Shown: positions 27,800 to 40,142 of the stretch, one piece after another
Layout: each line of letters opens with the position of its first letter
Numbering within the stretch: position 1 is the stretch's first letter
Origin: Tetradesmus obliquus
Lineage: Eukaryota > Chlorophyta > Chlorophyceae > Sphaeropleales > Scenedesmaceae
DNA length: 64,000 nucleotides
Direction: 5' to 3'
Assembly (NCBI GenBank): GCA_030272155.1
Contig: CP126199.1
Location: 248,001 to 312,000 of the forward strand
Translations under genes and position numbers: made by a program
The notes under the pieces: generated by a model
Databases searched by the model: none
Seen by the model: only the letters and a program-made list of their open reading frames with translations
What the model was told of the DNA's origin: nothing

Positions 27800-30700
27800 A
27801 TGAGAAAATCAGAAGGAGGAGGTTTTATGTCTAGCTTAAGCGCTTTAGATGCCTTTCCGAAGGTGAATGAAGACTTCTTCAAGAAGACCATGTCAGGGGG
27901 CGTGATCACTCTTGTGGCGTCTTTCTTGATGGCCCTGCTCTTCTTCTCGGAGCTAAGTGAGTGAACATGGCTAGGAGGGGCACGCTGACGAGCAGGCTGG
28001 CTGCTAGTCTGCCCAGTAGTGCTGTGCAGCAGTACCACGGTGCTGCATGCAGCACCACCCTTTGTTCACTTCTGCTGCATGCGCATGCTTGCAGGACTAT
28101 ACTTAGCACCACAGACTACCCATGAGCTTGTAGTAGACACATCCAGGGGTGCTCACATTGACATCAACGTGAGTTGTATGAGTGACAAACTTGCTCAGAA
28201 AGCTGCAGATGACACAGGTTCACATGTTGCTCTAGGAGCAGCCCTGCACATGCCATGCTCCAACTCCTCAACGCAGAGGGCATGCATGTTGTTGTCCCAC
28301 AAGCTCCTATTGCTATTACGTTCGCAATCTACAGCACCGGCTGTTGCCCCTGGTATTACACAAGTAGCCAGGTTGTGCTGTGCCAGGCGTACACAGTGTA
28401 CCCACAAGCTTGCTCCCTGCTGCGTGCAGTTTGATGTGACATTTCCCAAGATGCCTTGCTCTTGGATCAGTTTAGATGCGATGGACATCAGCGGGGAGAT
28501 GCACTTGGATGTGGTGAGCAGCGCACAGACAGCATCATCCACCACAGCGCAAGGTGTAAGCAGGCTGCTTGATGTATGTGTGTCTCCAGCAGCAGCGGCG
28601 GCATGTGCTCAGCCTTGAGCACGACACCGGGCTAGCACACATGCCTTATAGCAAGCTGGCTTGATGCAGGGCTTAGCGCTAGTGCTTGCAGGACAGCGTT
28701 GCGCAGTGTTCAACACACGCACTGTGGCAGTACTGGCTTCACCTCCTTGCTGTGTATGCTTGCGCGCATCTGCACATGGCACCTGCGCGGGGTTTCATGT
28801 CAAGTATCACACTACCCATGTTTCTGCAGGCCAGTCATGACATCAAGAAGCAGCGCCTGGGGCCTGGTGGCGCCCCAGTGTCCACAACAGAAGTGCACAA
28901 TGTGCACCAGACGCAGAAGAAGCAGAAGGATGGCCAGAACGTCACTTGCGCCAGCTGCTATGGCGCTGAGAGCGAGCAGTACAAGTGCTGCAACACATGC
29001 GACGATGTGAGAGCCATTTGCCTCGTGCAGCAGCAGATTGCCGCGTGCAGCAGCAGAAGCGCTTCCTGCAAGGCAGCACAGCCTGACAATACCAGCAATG
29101 AGAGCGGTTTCTGGGCGCACCACTGCCTGGGCAAGTTCAGTTCAGCACTGGTGCCTTGCAGGAGCATTGCCTCCTTTAGCAGACCCTTTGCTGTGCTGTG
29201 CTATACCCACATAGATGGCGTCGCAGAGTTTAAGCCGCCACCTATATGTCATGTGTGTTGCTTGGTGCAGGTGCGTGAGGCGTACCAGGCGAAGGGCTGG
29301 GTGCTGAACAACGTCCAGAACATCGAGCAGTGCAAGGACGACGGCTACCTGCAGATGATCAACGAGCAGCAGGGCGAGGGCTGCCACATGTGGGGCCACT
29401 TGTCGGTGAGCAGCAGGCAGGCAGCAAGCTGCGGCCACAGACTCCAGCCGCAGCTTGCGCTGCAGTACAGTACTTTCCAGCTAGCTTGGGATGCTTGCAG
29501 GATTTTGTCTGCCTTGGCGCAGCGTAATGTGCACATCGTTCCAAGGCATAGTCTGCAGGCAGGCTGCAGGATCTGCTTTGCAGGACAGCATCGAGCCTGT
29601 GCAATGTCCTGTTTGGTGTCCTGCAGGTTAACAAAGTCGCAGGCAACTTCCACTTTGCTGCTGGGCACTCGTATCAGTCTGGCAGCATGCACATCCACGA
29701 CATGGCGCCTTTCAATGACAAGGTGCTGGACTTCACACACAAGGTCCACAGCCTGTCATTTGGGCAGCCCTACCCGGTGAGGCGCTGCCGCTGGTGCTGG
29801 CTTGCAGTGTTGCTGCGGTTTTCGTCCAACATGCTTGCAGGCAGCGGGCAGCTTGTGCAAGGCACTGCCTGGGCTGCTACATGCCCAGCAGAAGGAGTTG
29901 TGCACACTCGTTCTGGGTCATTGGCAGGTGCTGCTCTGCTCTGCCACACACCATACCCTCTTGCAGGGCTGGGTTTTGGCATCTCCTATACAAGTGTCCT
30001 ATATATTCAAAATCCTGCAAGCCAGCAACAGGTGTTCGCTCAGACAGCTATTTGACTCGTGAGCCTTGCTGCACTGCCTTGTCTGGTGGTTCCTGCAGGG
30101 CATGAAGAACCCTCTGGATGGCGTGATGCAGCTGGTGCCTCAGAAGGCCACAGGCAGCCATCCAGGGCAGAAGGCGCCCACTGGCATGTTCCAGTACTTC
30201 CTCAAGGTGAGGCAGCAGCAGGTGCTGCGTGAAGGGGCCGCAGGCAGGCCAGCTTGTGACGGCAGCCCTCTGCATATGGTCGTTTCCTGCAAGCTAGGCT
30301 CTTGGTGCTGCTGGTCTTGCACCACTGTGTGAAACGTGCACGTGTTGTGGTGGAGCAGAGGCATTTGTACATGTGCACATACTTGCCTCAGCACTGCGCA
30401 AGCGCATATCTACACATGCTGCAGCCAACGTGTCTGGCGGCCGCTGTTTGAGGCGATGCCTAACAGTTGCATCCTGGCAGCCAGAATTGACGTTGTCAAA
30501 TGCTGCTGGGTTGCTTGTTGCGTGCCATCTGTGGCACAAACAGGCACATCTGGTACAACTGTAACCTCGCCGTCAACCAATATCATGCTGCTGCAGGTGG
30601 TGCCCACGGACTACATCGACAAGGCAGGCATCCGCACCAATACCAACCAGTTCAGCGTGACAGAGAACTTCCGGGAGAGCGCGGAGCCCGCGGCGGGCGG

Positions 30701-31157
30701 CCGCAGCCTGCCGGGCGTGTTCTTCTTCTATGACCTGTCGCCGATCAAGGTGCGCCCTGGGCTGCTGCATGCTGTGTTCGCGCAGCCAGCATGGTTGCGG
30801 AGTTGCTGTGCCGCTGTGCTCGTGGCAGCGTAAGAATGCGGAAAACATGATAGTTTGTAGGTGCTATGTCACCCCATCTGTGCACAGGAACGTATGTGCT
30901 GCAGCACCTTGTTGGCCACATGTCTAGCTTGTTACAAGTCACTTTGGCTGAGTGAATGGCTTCTCCTTTTGCTGCTGCTTCGGCACTGCGCCGCACAGGT
31001 GCACATCCAGGAGCAGCGTGCCTCATTCCTGCACTTCCTCACCAACGTGTGTGCCATTGTGGGCGGCATCTTCGCCGTCAGCGGGCTCATCGACGGCACG
31101 GTGTACCAAGCGGAGCAGGTCATCCGCAAGAAGATAGAGCTGGGCAAGCACAGCTAA
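27800..31157 (+). CDS. ERGIC3/Erv46-like ER-Golgi cargo receptor
   Basis: Nine exons: 27800-27956, 28095-28168, 28430-28513, 28830-29006, 29271-29405, 29627-29776, 30099-30206, 30597-30749, 30999-31157; 398 aa, mostly phase-0 junctions. N-terminal FPKVNEDFF and a first membrane helix (GGVITLVASFLMALLFF), the LDAMDISGE segment of the ERGIC N domain, a lumenal Cys cluster (CASCYGAE, then CCNTC), GNFHFAAGHSYQ, and a C-terminal helix around VCAIVGGIFAVSGLID with a basic tail KKIELGKHS. Two membrane helices flanking a large lumenal domain are the family architecture. Erv46 pairs with Erv41 in COPII/COPI vesicles to retrieve ER proteins. Length and domain order are normal. I noticed no exon copies in this gene, unlike several of its neighbours. 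Confidence 0.95.
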
Positions 31158-31911
31158 GGCTGCTGCTCTGCAACAGCGGAGGCACGCTGCATATATGCAT
31201 GCTGTACATGTGCATCGTGTGGCGCCTTGTAGGGCTTGTAGGCATAGAGGCGGGGATTCACTTTATGGGTCGATCACGACACGTACAGATCAGGCAGAGA
31301 ACTGGCAACAGGAGTGATAGCAACACATGTGGCCTCTGTCAGTGTGTTGGAGTGTGTACACCAGCAGCATTCTGCTGGCTAGCCATCTAGTTTGGTTCTT
31401 GGGCGTGTTTTAGCAGCTGCCCGCCAATGCATTTACAAGCAGTGCCATGTTGCTTTAATGCAGCTGCGTGTGCATGCAGGAGATCACCTGCATATCTAGA
31501 TCTGGAAGGGCCTTTGGTCGTAGAATGACGTGACGGCAGTGCCTGTGCCCTGCTACGCCGCAGTATGTGCGGTACCAATCCGTTGAGTTAACCCTACGAT
31601 GTGACGTGGTTCAGGACTGCTTTCAACTTTGTCTGTCGTGACAACCTGTCCAGTAGTGGAGTCTTCTAGGCTGCCCACCGGGTTCTGAAAGCTGTATCAG
31701 ACGTGTGTACTGCTGAGCATCGTGCTCGGCTTACATCGCCGCTGATCTTACGTCAGGCGCAAAGGAAATTGTCACCCACAGTCTTTATTATGACAGCCAC
31801 CGAGGCAACACTTGCGGCACATTTACGGAGCAACACTCAGGAGTGCTGAGTGGGCTACAATGCAACAAAGATCTGCTGCCTGTATCAGCAGCCTGGCTGC
31901 AGCCAGCTGTC
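31158..31911. other. Convergent 3' flanks of ERGIC3 and the M1 aminopeptidase
   Basis: No gene supported. TTACA at 31731-31735 is a TGTAA signal for the minus-strand aminopeptidase, ~180 bases after its stop. I see no TGTAA for ERGIC3. Confidence 0.5.
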
Positions 31912-33931
31912 TCACTGCCTCAGCTGCAGGTCAGCCGCCACCATCTTCTTGGCGATGGGGTGGTAGCGGTCACCCACAGCCTCAAATGTCTGCAGCGCCA
32001 CAGGCCTGCCGCTCTTGCTCTTGAACAACGCCCTGCGGGGCAGCATGCGGCAGAGATGCGATGATTTAAGATAGCAGCGTAATGGGCATGGGTGGATAAG
32101 CCGCAGCAGATGAATGGTGCATTGTCCGTATGCACATACAGCAAGCAGCAGCTATGGCAGCATCACGTGGATGACATTACGGGGACCGCTCAGCTGGAGC
32201 TACAAGCTGGCTGCAGCCACACGCTCAAAGACCCACAGTCAGCCAGACGGTTGACAACGGAGAGAGGTCTTCTGCCTCATCTAGATTTCTAGGTGTAGTC
32301 TTTCAACTGCCGCACGCACCTGTACAGCGGCCGCAGGTATTTCATGCGGCCCTGGCTGCTGAGCAGCTCCACCACGCCCGGGTACACAGCCTCGTCACCA
32401 GCCTCAATGGCCAGCTGCACGGCAGCGCAAGCAGCAGCAGCAGCAGCAGCAGCAGTGTGGCAGACAGAGGGCATTAGTGGGTGGCATGCACTCAGCAGGT
32501 GCCACTGATGGTCAGAGCAATGAGAGTGCAGCAGCTGCGGCAGCAGCCGCAGTGAACCTCAATCAACGGGCAACCCTGCAAGCACCACCATTTCAACACA
32601 CGCTGCAGAGGACGCGGTACACAGCGTGCTGTGGCAGCAGCTTTGTGGGGGTCCTCGCAGTGCGTCACTGATGGCACGGATACCGCAGCAACAAGAAACT
32701 AAATTCCGCAGCTGCTGCCTCCTGCATCTGCATGAGCCTGTCAGCTGGCCATCCAGCTGCTGTCTCCCGCACCTTGTACCATGCGCAGCGGATCTCGCAG
32801 TTCTTGGCTGCGTCCAGGCTGTACGCTTTCTCCAGCTGACGCGACATGCTGGCTGCCAGGGGGGTCAGGCTGCGCAGCTCACCCAGCTTGTCCAGGAACG
32901 CCACCATCTGTGGAAACAGAGCAGCAATAACAGCAGCAGGGTAGGCATAATTGGGGTACTGTTTCAGGCAGTTGGCACATGCTTAGCAGCATCCTATCAA
33001 GCTCCAGGACCGCCAACAGCTGCGCAGCAGCAGCAGCGGCGCAGGCAGCAGGGTGGGCAGTATTGTGGTACGTTTTCAGGCAATGGCACATGCTTGGCAC
33101 CCTTCCATCAAGCAGTGCCTATGCCGTGTGCACTGAATAGCCGAACAGCAGTTTGTCCAGGAGCGCCACCAGCTGCGCAGCAGCAGCAGCAGCGGTCGGG
33201 CAGCTCTCATGCACTTGGCACTTGATCGCTACCTTTGCATTGAGGCTGTGCGTATGCCGTGTGTGCTGGCCAAACAGCAATTTGCAGCAGCCAGCAGCAG
33301 GGGCATCATCGTTATCAGCAGCAGCAGCAGCCGTGCCCAGCCAAACACACCTGTGCTGAGCTCCAGCCCTGGATGTCGGCCGGCCCCACACCAGCCGGCG
33401 CGTCAGCCCCGATGCCCATCACGTCTGCGGTGTGCCACTTCACCGCCAGCTCGTATGCTGCGCTGGCGAGGCTGGTGTCGTAGCTGTTGGCAACTGGCGG
33501 CATGCCGGGTGCATGCAGCCAGGTCTCCCAGTCAATGGAAGCCACTGCACAGCAGCAGGTAGAAGGAGAGGGGCGAGATAATCCACATGATCTGGCAGAG
33601 AGCAGCAGGCAGCGCAGCAGTGCGCTGCAAAGCACAAATTCCATTCTCGTTACACAGAGCCCAAGAAAATAAACTGATGTATGCGGTTGCATGCGTACCT
33701 GCGGGGTTGCTGGCAAAGTGCTGGCTGAAGAAGGCCCTGAACTGGCTGCTGTCAACAGTTTTGAAGGCAAAGGCCTGCAGGTAGGCAGCCATGAAGGGCT
33801 CAAAGGCAACGGGGCCGCCCACCAGCTCCTGCACAGCAGCAGCAGCAGCAGCAGTAGCAGCAGAACAGCTCTGTGAGTGCAAGGCAGCCATGAAGGGCTC
33901 AAAGGCAGCAGCGCCGCCCACCAGCTCCTGC

Positions 33932-33969
<38 letters not shown>

Positions 33970-36900
33970 CTCTGTGATGGCCAGCGGTGCATGCACGAGT
34001 CGTGGCGTGCTCTCTGCACACTGATGCACGCACGACATGTTGCCGGCCAGCAGTGGCAGCGCATTTAAAGTTAAAAGATTTGGGGTGCGCGGGCGGCATA
34101 CACTGGAAGGCTCAACAACATGTTCAGCTTCAGCTGTTGCATCGTCGCACAACACCAAAGCACAACGTCACAGCAACCAAAAGCCACCAAACACACCCAT
34201 AACAAGCCGCAATCATGTGGGCTTGCACGGCCAACTGCAGGTGGTACAGCAGCGTGGAGCCCTTCTTATACGCCAGCCTGCAGACGATAAATCAACACCC
34301 AACCCTTACCTGCAGGTAGTACAGGAAGGCAAAGCCCTTCTTCTAAGGCACCCTGCTGAAGGCACCTCAACATTCAACGGCGTCACCACTTGCATGAAAC
34401 AACGCCAATCCAACATCAAATCCTTCACCTGCAGGTAGTACAGGAAGGTGATCATATTCTCACGCGGCACGCTGCTAAAGGCGACACACATGTTCAACAC
34501 AATATGCAGCACACAACACCTGCACAACACCTGCAGGCACATGATCACCTGCAGGTAGTACAGGAAGGCGAAGCCCTTCTCATATGGCACCCTGCTGAAG
34601 GCGTCATCAGGGTCCTCGCCAGCCGACAGGTCAGGCACCAGCCGCGTGAAGTTGTGATCTTTGCCAAGCCGCGCGACCTCATCAGCCAATGAGGCGGTGC
34701 CCTGCGCAGCGTAGAACTGCAGCGATGCTTCACCCTGCAACAGCATACATGTACATGGCAGGCAACTTCAAGTCGTGGATTGCCCCAGCAGGCAGTAACC
34801 GAGCCGTGCCACCTCGCCAGCCAGCGAGGCAGCCCCTTGCGCAGCGTATAACTGAAGCGACGCTTCGCCCTGCAGCATGCATATACAAGGCAGGCTGTGT
34901 CAAGCTTTGGCAGGGGCCAAGCTGCTTGTCAGCCAGCAAGGTGGCCCCTTGGGCACAGAACTGCAGCGATGCCTTGCGCGGCATAGAACTGAAGCGACGC
35001 TTCACCCTGCAACAGCATTAATGTGCATGGCAGGCGGTGAGAAGCTTTGCAGAAGCACAGGGCGGCATACCTCAAACATGGCTGCGTGCAAGCCCAAGGC
35101 GTCAGAAACAGTGACAACCACGCCTTGCCCTGCATGAGGCGACCACGTGCCACATGACCAGCCGTGTCAGCCAAAAACATGCCCGCCTGGCTACACCCGC
35201 CTGCCCATGAGCCCGCCTGGCACCTCTACAGCCCGCACTGCGCCTGCTGCGCTCCATGCATCGCACCTGCTGACCTTTACCTTTACACACAAGTGCTGCA
35301 TGCCCGACACCTTCAACTGCACTATCCCCTGCAGCTTCTGGATCATCCTCCGCACAAACAACGAAAGCGCAAATGAGAAGCAGCCACGCACCTGTAGGCG
35401 GCCCACGATCTTGCGCTCCAGGAAGACTGTCCATCCCTCATTGAGCCAGAAGTGCTCCCAGCTGGAATTGGTGACCAGGTTACCGCTCCAGCTGTGCGCA
35501 ATCTGCGGCGCAGCCATCGCACGGCCAAGGCGGCAGCAACACAAGCAGCAGACAAACCTGAGCACTGCGCGTAGTACAGCAGCACTGGTTGCGTTTGCCC
35601 AGCCGAGGGAAGTGCATGACCAGCCATTACTAACAGATGAGCGCCTACTTTTTAAAGGGGAAGCAGCGTGAGGCAGCTGCTGCAACTGGGACAGTGCGCA
35701 GAAACCTCGCACAATCAACACAACCTGTCGCAGATTGTGAAGCTTGCAGCCAAACAGCCCCATGCATACCCTTGCAAGCAAACAAATCGCCCATCCTCCC
35801 ACCTCGTGTGCAACCACGTTGGTGAGACTCCTGTCCCCCGTCAGCATGCACACTGCTCATGCCGTCAAACACACCCGCTCCAACACAGCAGCACTGTCTA
35901 TCTTTCCACCTCGTGTGCCACGACGTTGGTGAGGCCCCTGTCCCCCGTCAGCATGCACACTGCTCATGCAGTCAAACACACCCGCTCCAACACAGCAGCA
36001 CTGTCTATCTTTCCACCTCGTGTGCCACGACGTTGGTGAGGCCCCTGTCCCCCGTCAGCATGCACACTGCCCAAGCAGCCAAACACACTTTGCTGAACTA
36101 GGAATGAGCCTCTGCGCCCCACCTCGTGTGCCACCACGGTGGTGAGGCTCCTGTCCCCGGCCAGCATGCACACTGCCCCTGCAGCCAAACAGCCCCTGCA
36201 AAGCCTTGCAAATAGAAAAATAACCCATTCCCCCCACCTCGTGTGCCACCACGTTGGTGAGGCTCCTGTCCCCCGCCAGCAGCGTGGGCGTCACAAAGGT
36301 GAGGCAGGGGTTCTCCATGCCGCCGTACGGGAAGCTGGGCGGCAGCAGCAGCAGGTCGTACCTGCCCCACACGTAAGGGCCAGCCAGCGCCTCGCCTGCA
36401 GGGCCAGAAAATGTGTGGAGCAGTTTGGTGTGTTATGCTTCAAGCTGTTTATGCTTTAAGCTTGCGCGACACACCGTGCATGCAGATGTGCATGACGTGA
36501 AAGAAGGCTTCACGCTGCAATATGAGCCAGAAGGAAATGGCAGCTGCAATACCATCCTGCTGCTTCTGCAGGTGCCAGTGGTGGCCAACACCAATCTTGC
36601 TGGGCTTGCCTTATTTGCAGTGATGCTCAGCCTCAAACAGCCAAGGCAGAGGTGAAAACGACTGAAGTTGCTGCTGCTACTGCTGCCCACCTGTCTCGAG
36701 GAACTTGGCTGTGTCGGCAAACTCATACGCGGCAGCCTCAACAACAGACGGCTCACTCCACACACGAGACCTGCACCAACAGCAGCAGCAGCAGCAGCAG
36801 TTTCAGCAACAACACACCGTCACCCTGTGGGATCTGTTCGCTAGCCAGCACCATGTATACGCTGCTAGCCATCTGCCCTACCTGCTGCCCTGGCGGTGTG

Positions 36901-38324
36901 CCAATGTGCTAGTGTGCTGCATGCGACATGCTCACACAAACACCACAGCCGCTGAGGCGCATAGCAGCAGCCCCTCGCACACCTGTCGCTGAGCTCCCCC
37001 CCCCCCCCTATCACTCCCGCCTGGACCCTCCACCTGCAAAGTGTGTTTCCTGCAACTCCTTACACACCTGCCCCTCCGTCCGTGCTGTCTGTCACCCACC
37101 TGTCGCTGAGCTCCCTGCTCTCCAGCTCACCCACAGCCAGCGCAATCAAATACGAAGGCACAGGCACCTTTTGCAGGAAGTAAAACACCCTGCTGCTGCT
37201 GCTGCTGCTGCTGTCGCCGGCTGCTGCAGGCAGGTGCGGCACGCCTTCTGGTGCTGTGCTGCCGCCCGGCAGCTGCGGGGGGCCGTCACATGGCACTGCA
37301 CTCATGAGGGCGGTGAGGCCCGCAGGCACGCGCACTGCAGCAGAATAGCTGCTCTTCACTGCGGGCGTGTCCTGCGAGCGGGACGCATGGTCAGTCACCA
37401 ACAGGCAGTCCAGCACGCAGGTTGTCAAGACACACTGAGTATTTCAGCAGAGCTACGCGCACAGTGAGATAGGGCAGCGCAGCACGCAGCAACATCAAGT
37501 TGGCTTGTGCATGTGGTATGCTAGCCTTGATGCGGCAGTAGTCTTCCCTTCTACCTGATTGCGGCCTGTTTCATGCCCATGAGCACACTAAAGTGCTGCT
37601 GCAGCCGCAGCTGAGGCCGTTGTTGCTGTAAAACCCATTGCTTCTGCTGTTGCCATCACCCAGCCAGCCACCCAGCATGCAACGTGCCCCTGGCACGGCA
37701 CAGCCAGCCTGAGCTCACGCTGTAACAGTACTTTCAGCAAGCAAGTGATTTGAACTGTTGATGAAGCAGTGGAAGCCAGGCGGCAACTACCCCTCACAAA
37801 ACGCGCACCTGGCAGGGCACCAGGGAGCGCGCGTGGATGGCCTGGCACTGCGTGAACAGGTAGGGCTGCTGGCCGCCCGCTGTCTGCGCTGGGTCCAGGA
37901 ACTGCAGCGCAGTGCTGGCAGGGGAGCAGCTGAAGCGGATGCCCAGCTCCACCTGGCAGCAGCAGCAGCAGCAGCAGAAGAAGCCATTGCTGAGCCAAAA
38001 CGTCTCACGATCATCCAGCAGTGCAGGTAAGGGGCGCACTACGTGCAGCACACACCACCTGTCCTGTGCTGAGTACAGCGCAAGCTGCTGCCAAATAAGC
38101 GTAGCAAGAGAGAGCGGAACCCCTGCCAGATCCAGGTGTGGTTCTGCTGCTGCTGCTGCTGCTGCTGCTGGTGACATGCTGTGTGCTGCCACGTCTCTCA
38201 GTGCTGTGTTCTCCTGCAATGCAGCAGATGGCGTGCTGCGTGCTGCCCACCTTGGCTCCTGCTGCCAGGCCTTGAGGCAGGCTGATGCACAGCGGTGTAC
38301 CCAGCGCCTGGCAGAGAACAGCAC

Positions 38325-38364
<40 letters not shown>

Positions 38365-40142
38365 GAAGTAGCAGCGGCGGCAGCAGCAGGCAGTGCTAAG
38401 CAGCACACGAAGCGAGGCGCTGGGAGCAGCAATGGCTGACTACACTGCTTCTGGACGGCCGCTTTAGGCAGCGTTCACATCGGCTTAGCTTCAGTGCATC
38501 TCGATAGGCTGCTCTTGCTGCCTACCACTCCTAGCATTGCTGCTGCGCCTGTCCCTGTGCATGCTGCCAGGCTCAGCAGCTCTTGAATGCTGCCCAGGTG
38601 TCGCTGCCATTGGCCCAGGTGTCGCTGCCATTGTATGGTGCTGCGGCAGCTTTATGCCTGGCTGCATGCGCTGCAGCAACACGTTGCGCCTCACAGCCAC
38701 AGCGCCTTACCTTGTGTGGTTCGCCCATGCTGAACCTCAGGGCTTCCCCTGGGGCTGCGGCGTCACGCCAGGTCCCTGCTGTCTGCTGATTCTGGAGTCC
38801 CCTGCTGCACCCCTCCCTGTGTTTGCTGCCAGGTTCAGCAGCTCTTGAATGCTGCCCAGGTGTCACTGCCATTGTATGGTGCTACAGCAGCTCCAGACCT
38901 GGCTGCGTGGGCTGCAGCAGCAGTTACAGCCTAACAACCTCACAACCTCACAGCCAGAATGCCTCACCTTGTGTGGTTCGCCCATGCTGAACTTCAGCGC
39001 TTCTCCTGAGGGCTGCAGTGTGACATGGTGCAGGGCCAGGTCCCTGCTGTCCAGCAGCAGCTGGCTTGGGCTGTCAGCAGCAGCCTCCACTTGCAGCTGC
39101 AGGGCAGGCAGCCAGGAACGAAGCAGAACAGCTGAACAGTGTGATTGCGACAAGACGTGGGGGTGTTGGCAGCACTGCTGTTAGCTCCTGGAGGGCAAGA
39201 ATGCTTGAAGCAGTAGTGGCAGGCACCATGAAGCCAGCAGGTGACCAGGGGTGCTTACCTGACTGTACGACTGAGCTGCAACTGCAACAAGCTTCGACAT
39301 GCACAGAGGCTTCTTGGGTGTTTTGATTTCAACCAGCTGTGAGCCTATGCATGCTTATTTGACCGTGCGCTTAGGCTGTAAGTCCATCCACATGCATAGA
39401 GGAATCTTGTGTGTTTTGTTCACTCCCAGATGTGAGCCTGTGCATGCTTGGTATGGTGCTGCTGCAATGCATCTGTGAAGAGCATGACGGGCTGTCAGGA
39501 GGGCCGGGTGTCCTGAGCACCATTGCAACTGCTGCTGCTGTTGCTGTGCAGCCAGCCCTGTCAGGCTTGCAAGGTCATGCTGCTGCTCACGTGTGCATAT
39601 CCTTCAATGACTTTGGTGTCAAAGTTGACGTCCAGCTCTGCAGCGAAATCACACACACACAGTACGCATGCGCCAGTCACTCAGTGCAGTCAGCACACAG
39701 CGTCACCGCACTTCACTGCACATGGCAAGCAACAACATGCACTTGCAAGGCAGTCCAGCTGTGCAGCTAGGGTCGGCGGTTGAGAGGAGACACAGCTGAC
39801 AACCTGCACATGGCAGTGCAACCGCACAGGTGTACTGCCACACCCTACCAGCTACTACACCGCACCAAAGTGGCTGTGCCGCACAACGACCTCGCTGCTG
39901 TTGCTCAGGCTGCTGTGATCTGGCCGTGCCATGGTAGCAGCTGCAGGGTTGGCTGCTCCCACTGCTGCCGACGCTGCAGCGCCTGAGCCAGATGTAGCAC
40001 TGGCAGCAACTGAAGTTGCCTTGGACGTGCAAACCCTACTCCAGCAGCTGCTGAGGCTGCTCCTGAACAACGGCAGCCGCCTCTCAAGGCTTAATGACCG
40101 TGTATGAGACAGTCCAGCAAGGCAACGAGCGCCTGAGATCAT
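31912..40142 (-). CDS. M1 aminopeptidase, plant-type leukotriene A4 hydrolase homologue, with organellar presequence
   Basis: Fifteen minus-strand exons: 39866-40142, 39591-39637, 38968-39096, 38251-38307, 37809-37952, 37100-37371, 36691-36770, 36238-36395, 35392-35502, 34549-34734, 33699-33828, 33351-33544, 32773-32907, 32320-32414, 31912-32032. All phases close: 711 aa from the first ATG, 641 from the in-frame ATG at 39932. Landmarks (short-form numbering): exopeptidase motif GGMEN 290-294, zinc motif HEIAH 317-321 with the third ligand Glu 340 (WLNEGW), [15 protein letters not shown], and C-terminal [10 protein letters not shown]. It cleaves N-terminal residues; relatives also hydrolyse epoxides. 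The extra 70 residues are Arg/Ser/Ala-rich with one acid, like a transit peptide, so dual targeting by two starts is plausible. Intron 8 separates HE from IAH. Many introns carry exon-border copies. Confidence 0.93.
32957..33200 (-). repeat. Two tandem copies of aminopeptidase exon-13 start plus upstream intron
   Basis: Units of ~110 bp (32957-33060 and 33066-33190) end in degenerate versions of the exon-13 start (source 32873-32907, [10 protein letters not shown]). One reads [11 protein letters not shown] after a gcag acceptor. Both are followed, on +, by CAG arrays (CTG in sense). Confidence 0.75.
33883..33965 (-). repeat. Copy of exon-11 start plus CTG tract and acceptor
   Basis: Repeats ELVGG, two changed residues, then AFEPFMAA (authentic 33790-33828) with the same gtgcag acceptor and a longer CTG array. 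It then diverges to ALHSQ. Confidence 0.85.
34225..34500 (-). repeat. Three degenerate copies of the exon-10 end with donors
   Basis: Copies near 34231-34290, 34312-34372 and 34430-34495 resemble the exon-10 end at 34550-34612 ([14 protein letters not shown]). One has a premature stop ([13 protein letters not shown]), one reads [14 protein letters not shown], one is more decayed. Two are followed by a GTGAAG or GTAAGG donor; the most decayed copy has lost it (GTTGGC). Spacing is ~85-120 bp. Confidence 0.85.
34785..35012 (-). repeat. Copies of the exon-10 start with acceptor in intron 9
   Basis: 34790-34876 and 34915-35012 (the latter a nested double copy) match the exon-10 start at 34680-34734: GEASLQ(F/L)YAAQG and then LA(G/D)EVARLG. 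Each is preceded by a tgcag acceptor. Confidence 0.85.
35800..36290 (-). repeat. Five-copy ~107-bp tandem array of the exon-8 end and donor (HE of the HExxH motif)
   Basis: Copies begin at 35800, 35907, 36014, 36120 and 36235 (authentic). Each codes, in minus sense, for [12 protein letters not shown] or nearly so, then a GTG donor. Spacings are 107, 107, 106 and 115 bp. The outer copies share the whole unit, including intron sequence, at over 90%. Confidence 0.95.
36976..36998 (-). repeat. Short copy of the exon-6 end and donor in intron 6
   Basis: About 20 bp identical to 37099-37118 (GELSDRQ-type exon end with GTG donor), located 121 bp further into the intron beside a C10-12 run. Confidence 0.7.
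38561..39065 (-). repeat. ~265-bp tandem duplication spanning the exon-3/intron-3 border
   Basis: Unit 38561-38825 and unit 38826-39065 share the exon part (FSMGEPHK and donor at 38705-38790 versus 38966-39056) and long intron flanks (agcagctcttgaatgctgcc at 38575 and 38838). This is the longest and clearest border-spanning duplication. An internal 19-bp repeat lies at ~38594-38632. Confidence 0.85.

Noticed and set aside
35800..36290. CRISPR-like array
   Set aside because: The ~107-bp units are continuous copies of an exon-intron border with no short repeats separated by unique spacers, in a eukaryotic gene.
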